A DNA stretch of 64,000 nucleotides from Methanobrevibacter thaueri (GTDB lineage Archaea; Methanobacteriota; Methanobacteria; Methanobacteriales; Methanobacteriaceae): the NCBI RefSeq assembly GCF_015062905.1, contig NZ_SUTK01000004.1, forward strand, positions 1-64,000, given 5' to 3'. Below are positions 26,426 to 36,831 of the stretch, piece by piece (position 1 is the stretch's first letter; each line of letters begins with the position of its first letter). Position numbers and translations under genes: made by a program. The notes under the pieces were generated by a model. It made no database searches. It was given only the letters and a program-made list of their open reading frames with translations, and was not told the DNA's origin.

Positions 26426-27463
26426 ATGATTGATTATAATAATTTGATTAATGGTATAATAACAACAAAAATAAACGCCATTACATCATTTAATTTATTT
26501 TTATTTATTATAATTGCTCTGATATTATCATTGATGATAGATATGGTATTTGGGGAGCTGCCCACAAGGGTACATCCTGTCGTAATAATGGGATCTATAA
26601 TCAACTTCTTTAAAAAACTATTCATAAACGTTAAAAACAGGTTATCTGGATTATTTGTTGTTTTATGTGTATATTCAGTATCTATTATTATTTTATATAT
26701 TATATATTTGATTTGCAGCTGTAACTTTGCTTTGTTTTTCATTGTATTTGTGATACTGTTGTCATCGACATTTTCGGTCAATATGCTGTTGAAGACTGCA
26801 GTTGATGTTAAGGTAGCGCTCGATGAAAGCATCGATAAAGCAAGGCAGCTGGTTTCATACCTGGTCAGTCGTGACACTGATGAGCTCACAGAATCATTCA
26901 TCGTTTCTGCAACAATCGAGAGTCTGACTGAAAACATAACGGATTCATACGTTGCACCTGTTTTTTACTATTTTATTTTTGCAGCATTGATTTTATGGCA
27001 TCCGATTGACAATCAGCTGTTTTATCTGCTGGCGATTCCAATGGCATATAGAATTTCAAACACCCTTGATGCAATGCTTGGATACCAAACAGATGAATTG
27101 AAGGACATCGGTTTTGTACCAGCCAAAATAGATGACATATTGAATTTCATTCCGTCAAGAATAGCAGGAATATTCATAGTCATCTCTTCCTATCTATTGA
27201 AATTTGACGGCAAGAATGCATATGAAATCATGATGAGGGATGCCAGAAAATGCCCTTCACCAAATTCAGGATACACAATGGCAACAACCGCAGGGGCATT
27301 GAACATTCAACTGATCAAAAAAGATACCTATATTTTAGGGGATGACAATAAAGATATAACAAAAGAGGATATTTCAAAAGCTGTAAGCTTATCAAAAGTG
27401 ACTATTTACCTGTTTACAATAGTAATTATACTTTTACTTGCTTTAATATATGTGATATTATGA
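26426..27463 (+). CDS. cbiB: Adenosylcobinamide-phosphate synthase
   Basis: A 345-residue membrane protein of the CbiB/CobD family, which attaches aminopropanol (or its phosphate) to adenosylcobyric acid. It has GELPTRVHPVVIMG near residue 45, the SRDTDELTESFIVSATIESLTENITDS segment containing the catalytic signature, and ARKCPSPNSGYTMATTAGAL near the end. About five to seven membrane helices are visible. It overlaps cbiG by 4 bp. Confidence 0.93.
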   Translation: MIDYNNLINGIITTKINAITSFNLFLFIIIALILSLMIDMVFGELPTRVHPVVIMGSIINFFKKLFINVKNRLSGLFVVLCVYSVSIIILYIIYLICSCNFALFFIVFVILLSSTFSVNMLLKTAVDVKVALDESIDKARQLVSYLVSRDTDELTESFIVSATIESLTENITDSYVAPVFYYFIFAALILWHPIDNQLFYLLAIPMAYRISNTLDAMLGYQTDELKDIGFVPAKIDDILNFIPSRIAGIFIVISSYLLKFDGKNAYEIMMRDARKCPSPNSGYTMATTAGALNIQLIKKDTYILGDDNKDITKEDISKAVSLSKVTIYLFTIVIILLLALIYVIL

Positions 27464-28473
27464 AAATTGCAATTATTTCAGTATCCGACAAGGGTCATGA
27501 ATTGGCAAATAGATTAAAGGAAAAATTGGACATGGATTCCACAATAATAAAATGTGACTTATATCATAAAAATGTCAAAGAACATTTTCCAATTTTATTT
27601 TATGAGTATGATGCAATCATTGCGATAATGGCTTCTGGAATATTGATCAGGTCAATTGCGCCGCTGGTTGAGTCCAAGGTAACAGACCCTGCAGTGATAA
27701 ATATCGATGACAATGGAAAATTTGTTATATCAACTTTATCTGGCCATTTGGGAGGTGCCAATGAGCTTGCAAACAAAGTTGCAGATTTGATTGACTCAAC
27801 ACCTGTCATAACAACTTCCACTGATGTCAACAAGAAATTGGGAATAGATGTTCTTGCAAAGGATTTGTATCTGAGAATTGACAATACAAAGGAGATCCTG
27901 TTCTTCAATAAGGCCATATTGGAAGGCCGTGAGATTACATTCACACTCAATCCAAACAGGAATTTCGATTATCTCTTCGATTATTTGAGAAAAGTCACAC
28001 TTGAAATCTATGTTTTATTTTCCTATTCATCAGATGTCGATACAGATGAAATACATGTCAGCCTGGACGGTCATGAAATGGTACTGAAAGAGAGAAAAAT
28101 AGTTGCAGGAATCGGATGCAGGCGTGGAAAGGAATGTAAATTCATTCATGATGGGCTTAAGAAATCATTGGATGATTTGAAAATTTTGCCTTCAAGAGTT
28201 AACATGCTCACTTCAGCCGAAATAAAAAAAGATGAAAAGGGCATATTGGAATTGTCTGAAAAAATGAATATACCTGTCAGATTCGTTGAAATTGACAAAT
28301 TGAAACTATTTGAATCCTGTGATGTTGCCAAGTCAGAATTCGTTTATTCAAAGTTTGGAATTTATGGCGTTTGTGAACCGTCAGCATTGATAATGGCAGG
28401 CTTCGATTCAAAATTGATATATAAAAAAACTTCATATGATGGCGTGACAATAGCAATCGCCGTTTCAAAATAA
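27460..28473 (+). CDS. cbiG: Cobalt-precorrin 5A hydrolase
   Basis: A 337-residue CbiG that opens the lactone ring of cobalt-precorrin 5A and releases acetaldehyde in the anaerobic cobalamin pathway. The N-terminal domain has DAIIAIMASGILIRSIAPLV and LSGHLGGANELA. The C-terminal domain starts with GIGCRRGKECKFI and ends GVCEPSALIMAG. The ATGA overlap with cbiB shows coupling. The intervening mid-domain (about 140-205) is variable, as usual. Confidence 0.94.
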   Translation: MKIAIISVSDKGHELANRLKEKLDMDSTIIKCDLYHKNVKEHFPILFYEYDAIIAIMASGILIRSIAPLVESKVTDPAVINIDDNGKFVISTLSGHLGGANELANKVADLIDSTPVITTSTDVNKKLGIDVLAKDLYLRIDNTKEILFFNKAILEGREITFTLNPNRNFDYLFDYLRKVTLEIYVLFSYSSDVDTDEIHVSLDGHEMVLKERKIVAGIGCRRGKECKFIHDGLKKSLDDLKILPSRVNMLTSAEIKKDEKGILELSEKMNIPVRFVEIDKLKLFESCDVAKSEFVYSKFGIYGVCEPSALIMAGFDSKLIYKKTSYDGVTIAIAVSK

Positions 28474-28499
28474 TTATAAAAAAATAGTAAAAAACTAAA

Positions 28500-28748
28500 T
28501 TAGATTGCTTCTAATTTAGATAGAACTTCCCAAATTAAAGTTCTTGCGTGAACTGGAATATTAGGGTCATTGCTGATTTCATCTAATTTTCCAAGAACAG
28601 TACTTATTCTTACAGATTGATCTTGTTCATCATCTTTTAATAAATCACAAGATTGGCTAGCTGCTTCTCTGATGTTACGAGGAACAGTGTTATTATCTGA
28701 AATATAGTCAAGAATTTCACATACTTCTTCAATCGCTTGATTACTCAT
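28500..28748 (-). CDS. UPF0147 family protein
   Basis: An 82-residue helical protein of the archaeal UPF0147 family. Family features are CEILDYISDNNTVPRNIREAA and NDPNIPVHARTLIWEVLSKLEAI. The fold is a small helical bundle and its role is unknown. It is monocistronic, convergent with cbiG, with a ribosome site (GGAGGGAG) just before the ATG. Confidence 0.88.
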   Translation of the reverse strand: MSNQAIEEVCEILDYISDNNTVPRNIREAASQSCDLLKDDEQDQSVRISTVLGKLDEISNDPNIPVHARTLIWEVLSKLEAI

Positions 28749-28892
28749 TTATTCTCCCTCCAAAATAAATAATTAAAATAAGTAAAAATAACTATTAAGA
28801 TAATATTTGTCTGTAATAGATTTAAATAGTTTTTGGTGATGAGAACATATTATTTAGAAAAATATATATTTAATTAAAATGAATTATTATAC

Positions 28893-29057
28893 ATGTCAGA
28901 TATAAGCAAAACCACAATAAACTTACCTGTAGATTTAAAAAAAGAATTAAAGAAAATGGCAATTGATGAAGATACTTCATTATCCGGATTAATCATTAAA
29001 ATGATTGAAGAAGGAATGAAAAACAGAAACAAAAACGTAATTTCAGATGAAGATTAA
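28893..29057 (+). CDS. Small ribbon-helix-helix DNA-binding protein
   Basis: A 54-residue ORF, MSDISKTTINLPVDLKKELK onward, with the ribbon-helix-helix pattern: a short beta strand (KTTINLP), helix A (DLKKELKKMAIDE) and helix B (SLSGLIIKMIEEGM). This is the CopG/Arc fold, which binds DNA as a dimer. No toxin gene is adjacent: the upstream gene is UPF0147 (divergent) and the downstream one is fucA (convergent, 4 bp overlap). So it is more likely an orphan regulator than an antitoxin. Target genes are unknown. Confidence 0.75.
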   Translation: MSDISKTTINLPVDLKKELKKMAIDEDTSLSGLIIKMIEEGMKNRNKNVISDED

Positions 29058-29629
29058 TCATTATCTTCAGCTGAATTTAACATCAATGTTATGAATTGAG
29101 TTTTAGCAGTCTCTTCAACAAAAACTGCAAGTAACATCGCTTCTTTTAAACTGTCGCTTACACAAATCACACCATGATTTTTTAAAATCAATACATCTTC
29201 TTTTCCAAGGCCTTCACTGGCGCTTTTTGCAAGCTCATCGCTTCCAGGCTTCTCATAGTCAATGGATTGCAGATATGGTGTTACAATCGGTCCGAAACCT
29301 TCAAGTCTTTTAAGCTTTTTATCTGAAAATGCAAATCCTGTTGCATAAGGCGAATGAGTGTGTACAATAGCATTAACATCAGATCTTTTTTTATAGATTT
29401 CCAGGTGCATGTTAACTTCGGAAGAAGGCTTTCCCTTAGTCAGGACATTGCCCTGCATATCAACAAGCACGATATCCTCTTCGCATAGGCTGGATAATGA
29501 TTTCAGGGTCGGTGTAATGGCAATAACATTACCAAATCTTGCGCTGATGTTGCCTGATTTTCCGGAAACCAAGCCCTTATCATAAATCTCATTAGAAACG
29601 TCAATAATTTCTGCAATATTTTTTTTCAT
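29054..29629 (-). CDS. fucA: Class II aldolase, L-fuculose-1-phosphate aldolase-like
   Basis: A 191-residue class II aldolase/adducin protein. Zinc ligands are seen in IVHTHSPYATGF (two His, near residue 91) and LKNHGVICV (His), with the catalytic Glu in SEVNMHLEIY. In methanogens the homologue can cleave fuculose phosphate to give lactaldehyde, a precursor of the lactyl part of F420. It lies 11 bp downstream of the polymerase D small subunit gene, so the two may be cotranscribed. Confidence 0.85.
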   Translation of the reverse strand: MKKNIAEIIDVSNEIYDKGLVSGKSGNISARFGNVIAITPTLKSLSSLCEEDIVLVDMQGNVLTKGKPSSEVNMHLEIYKKRSDVNAIVHTHSPYATGFAFSDKKLKRLEGFGPIVTPYLQSIDYEKPGSDELAKSASEGLGKEDVLILKNHGVICVSDSLKEAMLLAVFVEETAKTQFITLMLNSAEDND

Positions 29630-29640
29630 AAAAATAACCT

Positions 29641-31368
29641 CTATAAGAATTTAAAGTGTCTGTATTTTCCTTTATGAATAACAGGTACCTCAGCAGGAGT
29701 AGGATTAATGTTGTAAATTTTCTGGAACTCGGTTTGAGTCTGGAACGTACCTGAATTTATCAGATGAACTCCCTTATACTTTTTATAGCTGTTAATGTGA
29801 ATGTGGCCTGTATGGAAAATATCAGGAACCTCATCAATCACAAGATAATCTTCAAGTTCTGAAGCTAATGGAGTTCTTTCACCATAAATTGGAGCCAAAT
29901 GTCTTTTTTGTAATAATTCCATCATTATTTCATCGCTTTTCTCATATTCAAAGCTCTTGATAGCCATAACCAAGTCGTCAAAACTGCGTCCGTGGTAAAT
30001 CAACACATTAATTCCGTCAAGGGAAACGACACCAGGATTTGAAATGAACTCTACATTGTCCAGTTCATACAGTGCATTTGCATATTCTTCAGGAACTGCA
30101 GGCTGCGGTTCAGCAACTCTTGATGCATCGTGGTTTCCAGGGGCAATGATGATTTTGATATCACTTCTGATATTGCCTAGGAATCTGGCAGCTTCGTTAT
30201 ACTGTTCTGTAATGTCCTTAATGGCCAATTCTTTGTCCTGATTTGGATATACTCCGATACCGTCCACGATATCCCCTCCTATAATCAGGTATTTGACGTC
30301 TTCAGCGACTCTTCTCTGCTCTTCGTCTCCGGCTTCACAGTTAATCCAGTCAATGAATCTTTGAAAAGCATCTTCCAGAAATGTCAGGCTTCCAATGTGA
30401 ACGTCTGAAAGGAATACGATACCGAAGTCCATTTCCTTTTCAGGAATGCTTAGGACACCAGGGTTTATGATCTGTTGGCCAAAAGCGAAACCCGCATCAC
30501 TGCTTTTGTTGGCAATGACACCGACAACTTCATCTCTAACAAGCTTTTCGGCCTCTGCAAACAACTCTTCGTTTTTGTTTGAAAACAGAATGGAAATGTT
30601 TCCTGTATCATCTTCAAACTCAACGATTTTATGGCCGTTTTTGCTTGATCTGATTTCGCGAACCATCAGAATCAGACTTAAGCTTTCCATGCTGTCGTCA
30701 ATATCGGCAATTTTGGTATAGTTTCTAAGCTCAGGACGCCTGGACAGGATATTAGCCAATTTGTCATATCTGCTTTTGAAATAGGAAATCAGGTTTTCAA
30801 GTTCACCGCTGGTATAGGATTTCTTACTTGTGTCCTGAATGATTTTGAAGTCATATTTAACATTGGATTTCTGTTCATTTCTTTTAAATTTGATTTTAGT
30901 GTCCTTAATGGTTTCAGAAGCTTTTTGAATCGTTTCATTAACGTAGTTTTTAGGCTTGTCGCTTTCCTTTTTAAGGTCGTCAATTGAATCAGGCTTTTTA
31001 ATTTCCTTTTCATCGTCAATTGGTTGCGGCTTTTCGTCTTCAACCTTCTTTTGTGGCTGTGCCTTTGTGTGAGAAACTTCCTTAGGTGGCTGTGGTGTTT
31101 TGTCAACAGTCTTTTCAGTTTCTTCGGACTTGATTAAAGTGTCCTGATTATCGCTTTCAGGCACGGTTTTAGTTCCGGTGAGTTCATCAATAGTTTCACC
31201 GCTGACGCTAACCAGGTCCTTTGATGTAAACTTATCACTTTTTAATTTAACTATTAAAGTGGATGCAAAATCTATAGGGTTTTCTGCATTTATGACTTTA
31301 TCATAAGCTTCAGGTGATAGGTTTATTCCTTTTTTTGCAAATTTTAATAGAATTTTATTTGTCGACAT
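29641..31368 (-). CDS. polB: DNA polymerase D small subunit (DP1)
   Basis: A 575-residue DP1 subunit with 3'-5' exonuclease activity in the archaeal replicative polymerase D. The metallophosphatase motifs are intact: SDVHIGS near residue 323, [26 protein letters not shown] and HTGHIHINS. An OB fold lies before them (about 225-300), and a low-complexity charged stretch rich in Lys, Glu and Pro spans about 70-170. The large subunit DP2 is not in the window. Confidence 0.95.
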   Translation of the reverse strand: MSTNKILLKFAKKGINLSPEAYDKVINAENPIDFASTLIVKLKSDKFTSKDLVSVSGETIDELTGTKTVPESDNQDTLIKSEETEKTVDKTPQPPKEVSHTKAQPQKKVEDEKPQPIDDEKEIKKPDSIDDLKKESDKPKNYVNETIQKASETIKDTKIKFKRNEQKSNVKYDFKIIQDTSKKSYTSGELENLISYFKSRYDKLANILSRRPELRNYTKIADIDDSMESLSLILMVREIRSSKNGHKIVEFEDDTGNISILFSNKNEELFAEAEKLVRDEVVGVIANKSSDAGFAFGQQIINPGVLSIPEKEMDFGIVFLSDVHIGSLTFLEDAFQRFIDWINCEAGDEEQRRVAEDVKYLIIGGDIVDGIGVYPNQDKELAIKDITEQYNEAARFLGNIRSDIKIIIAPGNHDASRVAEPQPAVPEEYANALYELDNVEFISNPGVVSLDGINVLIYHGRSFDDLVMAIKSFEYEKSDEIMMELLQKRHLAPIYGERTPLASELEDYLVIDEVPDIFHTGHIHINSYKKYKGVHLINSGTFQTQTEFQKIYNINPTPAEVPVIHKGKYRHFKFL

Positions 31369-31529
31369 ACTGATAAAAAATTTATTTTTCTATGTTAATA
31401 AACTTTGAGAATTTTAAAAGTCAATATTTATTTCAGCCTGTTAATTTGGGTTAGGTTTATTATATATTAAACATATAATTTATAATATTATATAATCTAT
31501 ATTTATAAAAGATTAATGATTGTGATAAA

Positions 31530-32030
31530 ATGGCAAGTAAAATACTTAGAGTTATACTAATAATAGTGTTATTTATCGTATTTTTCGAATTGGGTCTGTT
31601 CAGTTCATATACCATTGTAACAGCTGAAGCTCCTAACTTCCATGGATTGGTGGACATGCAGATTTCGAAAATCCATGATTTCTTCAGCCCGCAAAAGGTT
31701 AATGAGGCACTGATTAAGGATCCGACTCCAGTCAACGTTTCAAATCAAAAGGATGTTGCGCTTAAGATGGAATCCCTGTCGCAGGTAGATGGTGTTAATG
31801 TTGATTCAATGAACATAACTACATTCGACGATACCAATAACAATAAAAACATTACCGTCAACATCGAGGCGTTAGGTTATGCTTCACCAAGTCAGGCATC
31901 AGGACAGATTGTTATCAGTCAGAATCCGTCTTACAAGGTCATGGCAACCGGTCAGGCCAGATACGGTGAAAACGGTCTTAGAGTGGATGAAAATACAATT
32001 GCAATAACTTCTATTTTAAAATTGTACTAG
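31530..32030 (+). CDS. Secreted or membrane-anchored protein of unknown function
   Basis: A 166-residue protein with one N-terminal membrane segment (ILRVILIIVLFIVFFELGLF) and an external domain. That domain is rich in Asn, Asp, Ser and Thr, with beta strands (NITVNIEALGYA, GQIVISQNPSYKVMA). I do not recognise a family. It is divergent from polB and 8 bp upstream of the cbiH-like gene, so the two are probably cotranscribed. Confidence 0.65.
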   Translation: MASKILRVILIIVLFIVFFELGLFSSYTIVTAEAPNFHGLVDMQISKIHDFFSPQKVNEALIKDPTPVNVSNQKDVALKMESLSQVDGVNVDSMNITTFDDTNNNKNITVNIEALGYASPSQASGQIVISQNPSYKVMATGQARYGENGLRVDENTIAITSILKLY

Positions 32031-32038
32031 TGATATAA

Positions 32039-33112
32039 ATGATTAATGTAATAGGAATCGGTCAAAATAGAGACAATATGACTTTAGCGGCTATTAAAGC
32101 TATTGAAGAGTCTGATGTCATTATTGGTTATAAGAAATACATTAACCAGATTGAAGATTTAATTGAAGGAAAGGAAATCGTCAAAAAAGGAATGGGCGAT
32201 GAGATAGCCAGAGCTGAATTTGCGATTAAAAAAAGTCAGGAAGGCCAAACAGTTTCATTAATCAGTTCCGGTGACCCGGGCGTATTCGGAATGGCAAACG
32301 TATTATATCAGATAGTAAGCAAATATGAAGATGTTGAAATAAAGGTTTATCCAGGAGTATCAGCCCTAAATTATGCGTCAAGCCATTTGGGAGCTCCTTT
32401 ACATGATTTCGCTGCAATAAGTTTGAGCAATATCTTGACTCCATTATCAGAAATAGAAAAGAAGTTGAAATATGCTCTTGAGGCGAATTTTATCGTTGCA
32501 ATCTACAATCCAATAAGCAAAACACGTAAAGAACCTTTCAGAAGGTTTAAGCAATGTGTTTTGGATATCAGAGGTGAAGATGCATTGATAGGAATTGTCG
32601 ACAGTACCTATGAGCCTCCAAAGGCAACAATCGTTGAAGCTAAGGATTTGACTGAAGACATCGTGAACATGTCCTGCACACTGATTGTCGGAAATGACAT
32701 AACTTATGTCCAGGACGGCAAGATGATAACACCGAGAGGATATGTTATCAGGTCCAAAATCCATCCATTATCACAAAATCATTATGAAAAGTTCTTGAAC
32801 GGCGAAGTGGCTCATGGTCCAAATCGTGAGTGCGAATTCTATCCTTGCCACTGGGATGGCCAATACTGCGATTTCTGCTATTGTCCATTTTACCCATGCG
32901 GAGATTCTGCAACAGGCGGAGAATGGATAAAGGGCAAGGGAGTATGGAACTGTACAAACTGCCACTGGCTGCATACAAAGGAAGCCACTGAATATTTAAG
33001 AGAGCCTTTAGAAAACATTCTTGAAGATGTTGAAGATTTGAAAACCAAAAAGAAAACTTTATTGAAACTTAGAAAAGCATGCTTATTGAAAACAGATCCA
33101 AATGATCTATAG
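32039..33112 (+). CDS. cbiH: Cobalt-precorrin/precorrin-3B C17-methyltransferase with Cys-rich tail
   Basis: The N-terminal 240 residues are a tetrapyrrole methylase: [31 protein letters not shown] near residue 77, [12 protein letters not shown] and IYNPISKTR, which match CbiH/CobJ. The C-terminal 100 residues form a separate cysteine-rich module ([20 protein letters not shown], then WNCTNCHW) resembling the Pfam 'cysteine-rich small domain', likely binding zinc or an iron-sulfur cluster. The fusion suggests redox or metal coupling during ring contraction. Other pathway genes, cbiB and cbiG, are 5 kb away. Confidence 0.87.
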   Translation: MINVIGIGQNRDNMTLAAIKAIEESDVIIGYKKYINQIEDLIEGKEIVKKGMGDEIARAEFAIKKSQEGQTVSLISSGDPGVFGMANVLYQIVSKYEDVEIKVYPGVSALNYASSHLGAPLHDFAAISLSNILTPLSEIEKKLKYALEANFIVAIYNPISKTRKEPFRRFKQCVLDIRGEDALIGIVDSTYEPPKATIVEAKDLTEDIVNMSCTLIVGNDITYVQDGKMITPRGYVIRSKIHPLSQNHYEKFLNGEVAHGPNRECEFYPCHWDGQYCDFCYCPFYPCGDSATGGEWIKGKGVWNCTNCHWLHTKEATEYLREPLENILEDVEDLKTKKKTLLKLRKACLLKTDPNDL

Positions 33113-33123
33113 GGGAATTTGAA

Positions 33124-33720
33124 TTGACAATTAAAACTCTTTTAATAGAAATGAAAAACATGTCGGAGTTAATGGTGGACTTAGCTTATTCAGCAGTTTT
33201 ATTCAACAGTAAAGCCGCAGCTGAAGAGGTCATTGCACTTGAAAATGAAGTTAACTCCATGAATTATGAAATCAAAAAGGAATCGCTAGTAGCGGCCAGA
33301 TCATATGAAGATGCAGAAAAATTGACTGCATTGATTGAAATTGCAGAAGCTGCAGAAAGTATAGCGAACGCAGCTAAGGATTTGGCTGATTTGGTGATAA
33401 CCGGGTTTAAACCACACCCTGTATTTAAGATGGTTATGGAAGAATCTGACAAAAGCATAGTCAGAGTTACTATTGACGATTCATCAGAACTTGCAAATAA
33501 TAGTTTAGGTGATTTATTACTGGTAAATCGTACTGGTATGCGCGTAATTGCAATCAGAAGAGGTTCATCATGGATTTATGGACCGGATAAGCATACTACA
33601 CTTTTACCGGATGATACTTTAATTTTAAAAGGAACAGACGAAGGCGCTGATTTGCTTGAAAAATTAGCAGCAGGAACCTGTTCTTTAGAGGATATTCCAG
33701 AAGAATTAGAAGAAGACTAG
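33124..33720 (+). CDS. PhoU-like plus TrkA-C domain protein
   Basis: A 198-residue soluble protein. Residues 1-95 are a PhoU-like helical bundle ([33 protein letters not shown]). Residues 110-185 are a TrkA-C/RCK C-terminal domain ([32 protein letters not shown]), which binds small ligands such as nucleotides. Such proteins regulate cation transport. The start is TTG at 33124 with AGGGG upstream. It is followed directly by an MgtE-like transporter, a likely partner. Confidence 0.83.
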   Translation: MTIKTLLIEMKNMSELMVDLAYSAVLFNSKAAAEEVIALENEVNSMNYEIKKESLVAARSYEDAEKLTALIEIAEAAESIANAAKDLADLVITGFKPHPVFKMVMEESDKSIVRVTIDDSSELANNSLGDLLLVNRTGMRVIAIRRGSSWIYGPDKHTTLLPDDTLILKGTDEGADLLEKLAAGTCSLEDIPEELEED

Positions 33721-33744
33721 GAAGTGAAAAAATGATTATGGGTA

Positions 33745-35013
33745 GTGATATGTGTGACAGACAAACAGAAGAAGATTCGCACTCCACTATCTGTAAAATG
33801 GTCTGATTTTTACGCAGAACATAAATCAGTTATTAAGGAAGGATTAATAGCTCTTTTTATTTGTGCTATAGGTGACCTGTGCGCAGGTCTTATTTTAGGT
33901 AAGATGACATTTTTCCTTGAGACATTTCCGGGATTGCTGGTGGTAATCCCTGGTGCTATTGGAATGAGAGGAAATATTTTCGGTTCTTTTGCATCAAGAT
34001 TGTCAACTAACCTGCACATTGGTATAATATCACCTGAATTTGAGTTTTCAGAGCAATTAAACTATAACATATACTCATCTTTTGTTTTGACAATGGTATT
34101 GTCATTGTTTTTAGCAATCATAGCTAAGATATTATGTATTCTGCTGCATCAACCGTCCATGAGTCTAATAGATTTCATGCTAATCTGTGTGTTTGCAGGA
34201 ATAATTTCAAACTTGATAATGCTTCCTATTACAATGTTCGTATCATTCAAAAGCTACGAACACGGATGGGATCCGGACAATATAACAAGTCCGATTATAG
34301 CAGCATTTGGGGATTTGCTTACACTGCCGGCTATCATTGCATCAATATTTATTCTTCAGGCAATGAACTTCAGCTTTATTTTTAAGGACGCTGTTCTTGT
34401 CATAGTATTAATTGCAGTATGCATTAGCTTTGTTTACTGTTATCGTCTTTCCTATGAGACAAATACAATTTTAAAGCAGTCTACACCTGTATTGCTTTTA
34501 TGTTCCTTTTTGGGAGGGGCAGCAGGAAGCATATTGAATTCAGCGCTTGAAACATTGCTTACAAATGCAAGCCTCTTGACCCTATTGCCACTGTTTTCAG
34601 GAGAAAGCGGAAGCTTAATAAGTATTTTGGGAGCAAGATTATCATCAGGACTACATTCAGGGCTGGTAGAACCGTTTAATAAGCCGGAAGGAGAAGCCAT
34701 TCATAATTTCATTATTAGCTTCATTTTAGCCATTATCGTGTTCCCTCTAATCGGTCTTTTGGCTGAAGGATCATCTTTCGCTTTGGGAGTTGTTGGTGTC
34801 GGATTCGATAAGATAGTTGAAATAAGCACAATGTCCGGGCTGATTTTAGTGACCATAATGGTAATTATCGTCTATTATGTTTCCATTACATCATATAGAC
34901 ATAATTTGGATCCGGACAATATCGTAATTCCTATTTCAACCAGCATAACGGATTCAATTTCAAGTTTTGTCCTGATTTCAGTTTCACTGCTCCTATTGGG
35001 CGCTTTGATTTAG
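33745..35013 (+). CDS. MgtE/SLC41-type divalent cation transporter
   Basis: A 422-residue membrane protein made of two related MgtE integral-membrane halves. Each has a motif like VVIPGAIGMRGNIFGSFASRLST (first) and GESGSLISILGARLSSGLHSG (second), and HGWDPDNI/HNLDPDNI near the end of each half. There is no N-terminal cytosolic domain or CBS pair, so the upstream PhoU/TrkA-C protein may supply regulation. The start is uncertain: GTG at 33745 or 33754. An ATG at 33732 is in another frame. It overlaps the convergent gene by 4 bp. Confidence 0.87.
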   Translation: MICVTDKQKKIRTPLSVKWSDFYAEHKSVIKEGLIALFICAIGDLCAGLILGKMTFFLETFPGLLVVIPGAIGMRGNIFGSFASRLSTNLHIGIISPEFEFSEQLNYNIYSSFVLTMVLSLFLAIIAKILCILLHQPSMSLIDFMLICVFAGIISNLIMLPITMFVSFKSYEHGWDPDNITSPIIAAFGDLLTLPAIIASIFILQAMNFSFIFKDAVLVIVLIAVCISFVYCYRLSYETNTILKQSTPVLLLCSFLGGAAGSILNSALETLLTNASLLTLLPLFSGESGSLISILGARLSSGLHSGLVEPFNKPEGEAIHNFIISFILAIIVFPLIGLLAEGSSFALGVVGVGFDKIVEISTMSGLILVTIMVIIVYYVSITSYRHNLDPDNIVIPISTSITDSISSFVLISVSLLLLGALI

Positions 35014-35876
35014 TACCACGCTTTTAGAATGAGTTCACATTCATTGGTTCTGAAATAGTCATACTCCAATAGGCTCTTATCGAAGTTTTTCGGAACAGAC
35101 ACAAGCAATGCCCTTGGGTGGGGCTTGTCAAGATGAACGAAGACGATTGCACTGTCATCATCATAAAACTTGAATTCATCGTTTAGATAGATTGCATCGG
35201 ATATTGTAGTTTTCCAGTACTTCTCCTTCACGACTCTTGTGGTGTCTACAATGTATGACAGGTCATATTCTTCAGTGGTATCAATCAACAGATAGTAATC
35301 CGAGCTTTTAAGATTGCCCGGAAACACCTTAAAGTAGTTGCAGCTGCACTTGTCCTGAGTGTGATGCCTATTGCATTTTCCTTCAGTTTCAAAATTTTTG
35401 ATGACATAGCTCTTGTAGAAATCACATTTCACCAGTCTTGTAAGTGAAAAAACGTTTTCGCATTCACCACTTTCACCGATTTTTATACTTGAAATGCTGC
35501 TCTCCTTCGGTATCAGCTCCATTGAAGTGTGGAGTTTAGATGTGAACAATCTATCATATACAAGCTTGTCATAATCATTTCCAAGGGCTATCAGTTTGGC
35601 ATACGAGACACTGTTCGGAATTATCTGACCCTCTTCATTGACGATTGCAAGGCCGGGAGTACCCTTGCCATATTCATTCCAGTTTTCAGGAACCCCCGGA
35701 TTGTTTATCAGATTGTCAATGACTTCAGATGTTAATTTTTCCATATTGTTAGTTTCCACTTCTTTTATAGCCTTTTCAGTCGAGTTTTCAATCGATGCAA
35801 GGATTGCACCGAAGATTACTAAAATTATTATTAGGATCATTCCGATTTCAATAGCTCTCATTGCCCACCAACCCAT
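35010..35876 (-). CDS. Pilin-like envelope protein
   Basis: A 288-residue protein (from ATG 35876) with a hydrophobic N-terminal helix (AIEIGMILIIILVIFGAILA) preceded by only a few residues, including Arg and Trp. This resembles type IV pilin-like proteins with a Glu near the helix start. The external part is polar and contains a Cys/His-rich stretch (CNRHHTQDKCSC) that might bind metal. It overlaps the upstream, similar-looking gene. A role in a surface structure is inferred. Confidence 0.62.
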   Translation of the reverse strand: MGWWAMRAIEIGMILIIILVIFGAILASIENSTEKAIKEVETNNMEKLTSEVIDNLINNPGVPENWNEYGKGTPGLAIVNEEGQIIPNSVSYAKLIALGNDYDKLVYDRLFTSKLHTSMELIPKESSISSIKIGESGECENVFSLTRLVKCDFYKSYVIKNFETEGKCNRHHTQDKCSCNYFKVFPGNLKSSDYYLLIDTTEEYDLSYIVDTTRVVKEKYWKTTISDAIYLNDEFKFYDDDSAIVFVHLDKPHPRALLVSVPKNFDKSLLEYDYFRTNECELILKAWY

Positions 35877-36801
35877 ATTTCTTTCTGTGTGATGCATCCA
35901 AAATCAAGCTGTCCCAATCATCAGGATCTATCTTTTCGCCGTTATAGTGGTCTGCAAATACCACATGGTCAGAGCACGACAGCGATTCGTTTCCAAGCGG
36001 GGTATGTGTCTGGATGAAGACCTCCATACCATAATGCGGACATTTCCCCTTGCCCTCCAGTCTGCACAGATAGCAGCTTCCGTCAGCGCTTTCATGGAAG
36101 TATCCCTTATCAAGACAATCCTTCAATACTCCATGATCACCATGGTGAACGTATGGGTCATAAGGGCACCTTTTCATAGTCAACGGTGCCGTTGCCTCGA
36201 TATATGATTCCGGAGAGTCGAAATTATGCAGGAGCATATATGCAGAAAGTGCAGTCTTGTAATGAATCTTATCGTCATATGCCATCACGCCAGATGCTAT
36301 TGTCAGCTTTGCAATAGGCAATGGGTCTCTTAAACCCTCAATCGATGCGTTTCTTTCAATTATCTGTGAAAATTCATCATTGCCTTTTTTTCCATTTAAC
36401 TTTACCTTGAACAAGACTTTCCATGGCGAATCCGTAGGCTCAACCGATATGACTTCTGAAGACAAGTCAATATCATATTTCTTCTTGAATTCTTCGTTTT
36501 TATCTTCTAAAATATTGTTCAGGTTCTTTTTTATTTGGTCCTGGCTGTCTCTTACAGGCAGGCCATTGTAAACCTTTTGGGTAGCTTCAGCTATTGCATC
36601 CCTTCCCAAAATCTCCAGATTGGCCGAATAGTCATCGATAATGTATTTGAAGTTATCATTATTCTTGGAGTCAATATTTGAATTTTGAATGAATGTTACT
36701 GTAGTTATAACGAAAATTGAGATTAACAGAAGCGCCACAATCAAAATTGCGGTGGTGCCTACAATAATATTGCCTTTTGAGTCTGGTTTTTTTGCTTTCA
36801 T
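35848..36801 (-). CDS. Pilin-like envelope protein with Cys/His-rich region
   Basis: A 317-residue protein (from ATG 36801) with KKPDSKGN directly before a hydrophobic helix (IIVGTTAILIVALLLISIFV), a layout like class III (pilin) signal peptides. Its C-terminal half has CPYDPYVHHGDHG, CYLCRLEGKGKCPHYG and SCSDH, possibly a metal site. A TATA-like element on the minus strand at about 36822-36830 rules out the upstream start at 36834. The gene overlaps the next pilin-like gene. Not recognised beyond the signal layout. Confidence 0.62.
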   Translation of the reverse strand: MKAKKPDSKGNIIVGTTAILIVALLLISIFVITTVTFIQNSNIDSKNNDNFKYIIDDYSANLEILGRDAIAEATQKVYNGLPVRDSQDQIKKNLNNILEDKNEEFKKKYDIDLSSEVISVEPTDSPWKVLFKVKLNGKKGNDEFSQIIERNASIEGLRDPLPIAKLTIASGVMAYDDKIHYKTALSAYMLLHNFDSPESYIEATAPLTMKRCPYDPYVHHGDHGVLKDCLDKGYFHESADGSCYLCRLEGKGKCPHYGMEVFIQTHTPLGNESLSCSDHVVFADHYNGEKIDPDDWDSLILDASHRKKYGLVGNESY

Positions 36802-36831
36802 TTTTAAGAATTTGGCTTGAAATTTATAAAT

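Noticed and set aside
27994..28008. ORB-like TCACACTTGAAAT inside cbiG
   Set aside because: It lies in coding sequence, lacks the exact core TTTACACTTGAAA and is explained by the codons of a conserved protein.
35486..35497. ACTTGAAATGCTG resembling an ORB box
   Set aside because: Only part of the core is present and it is within a coding region; a chance match is likely.
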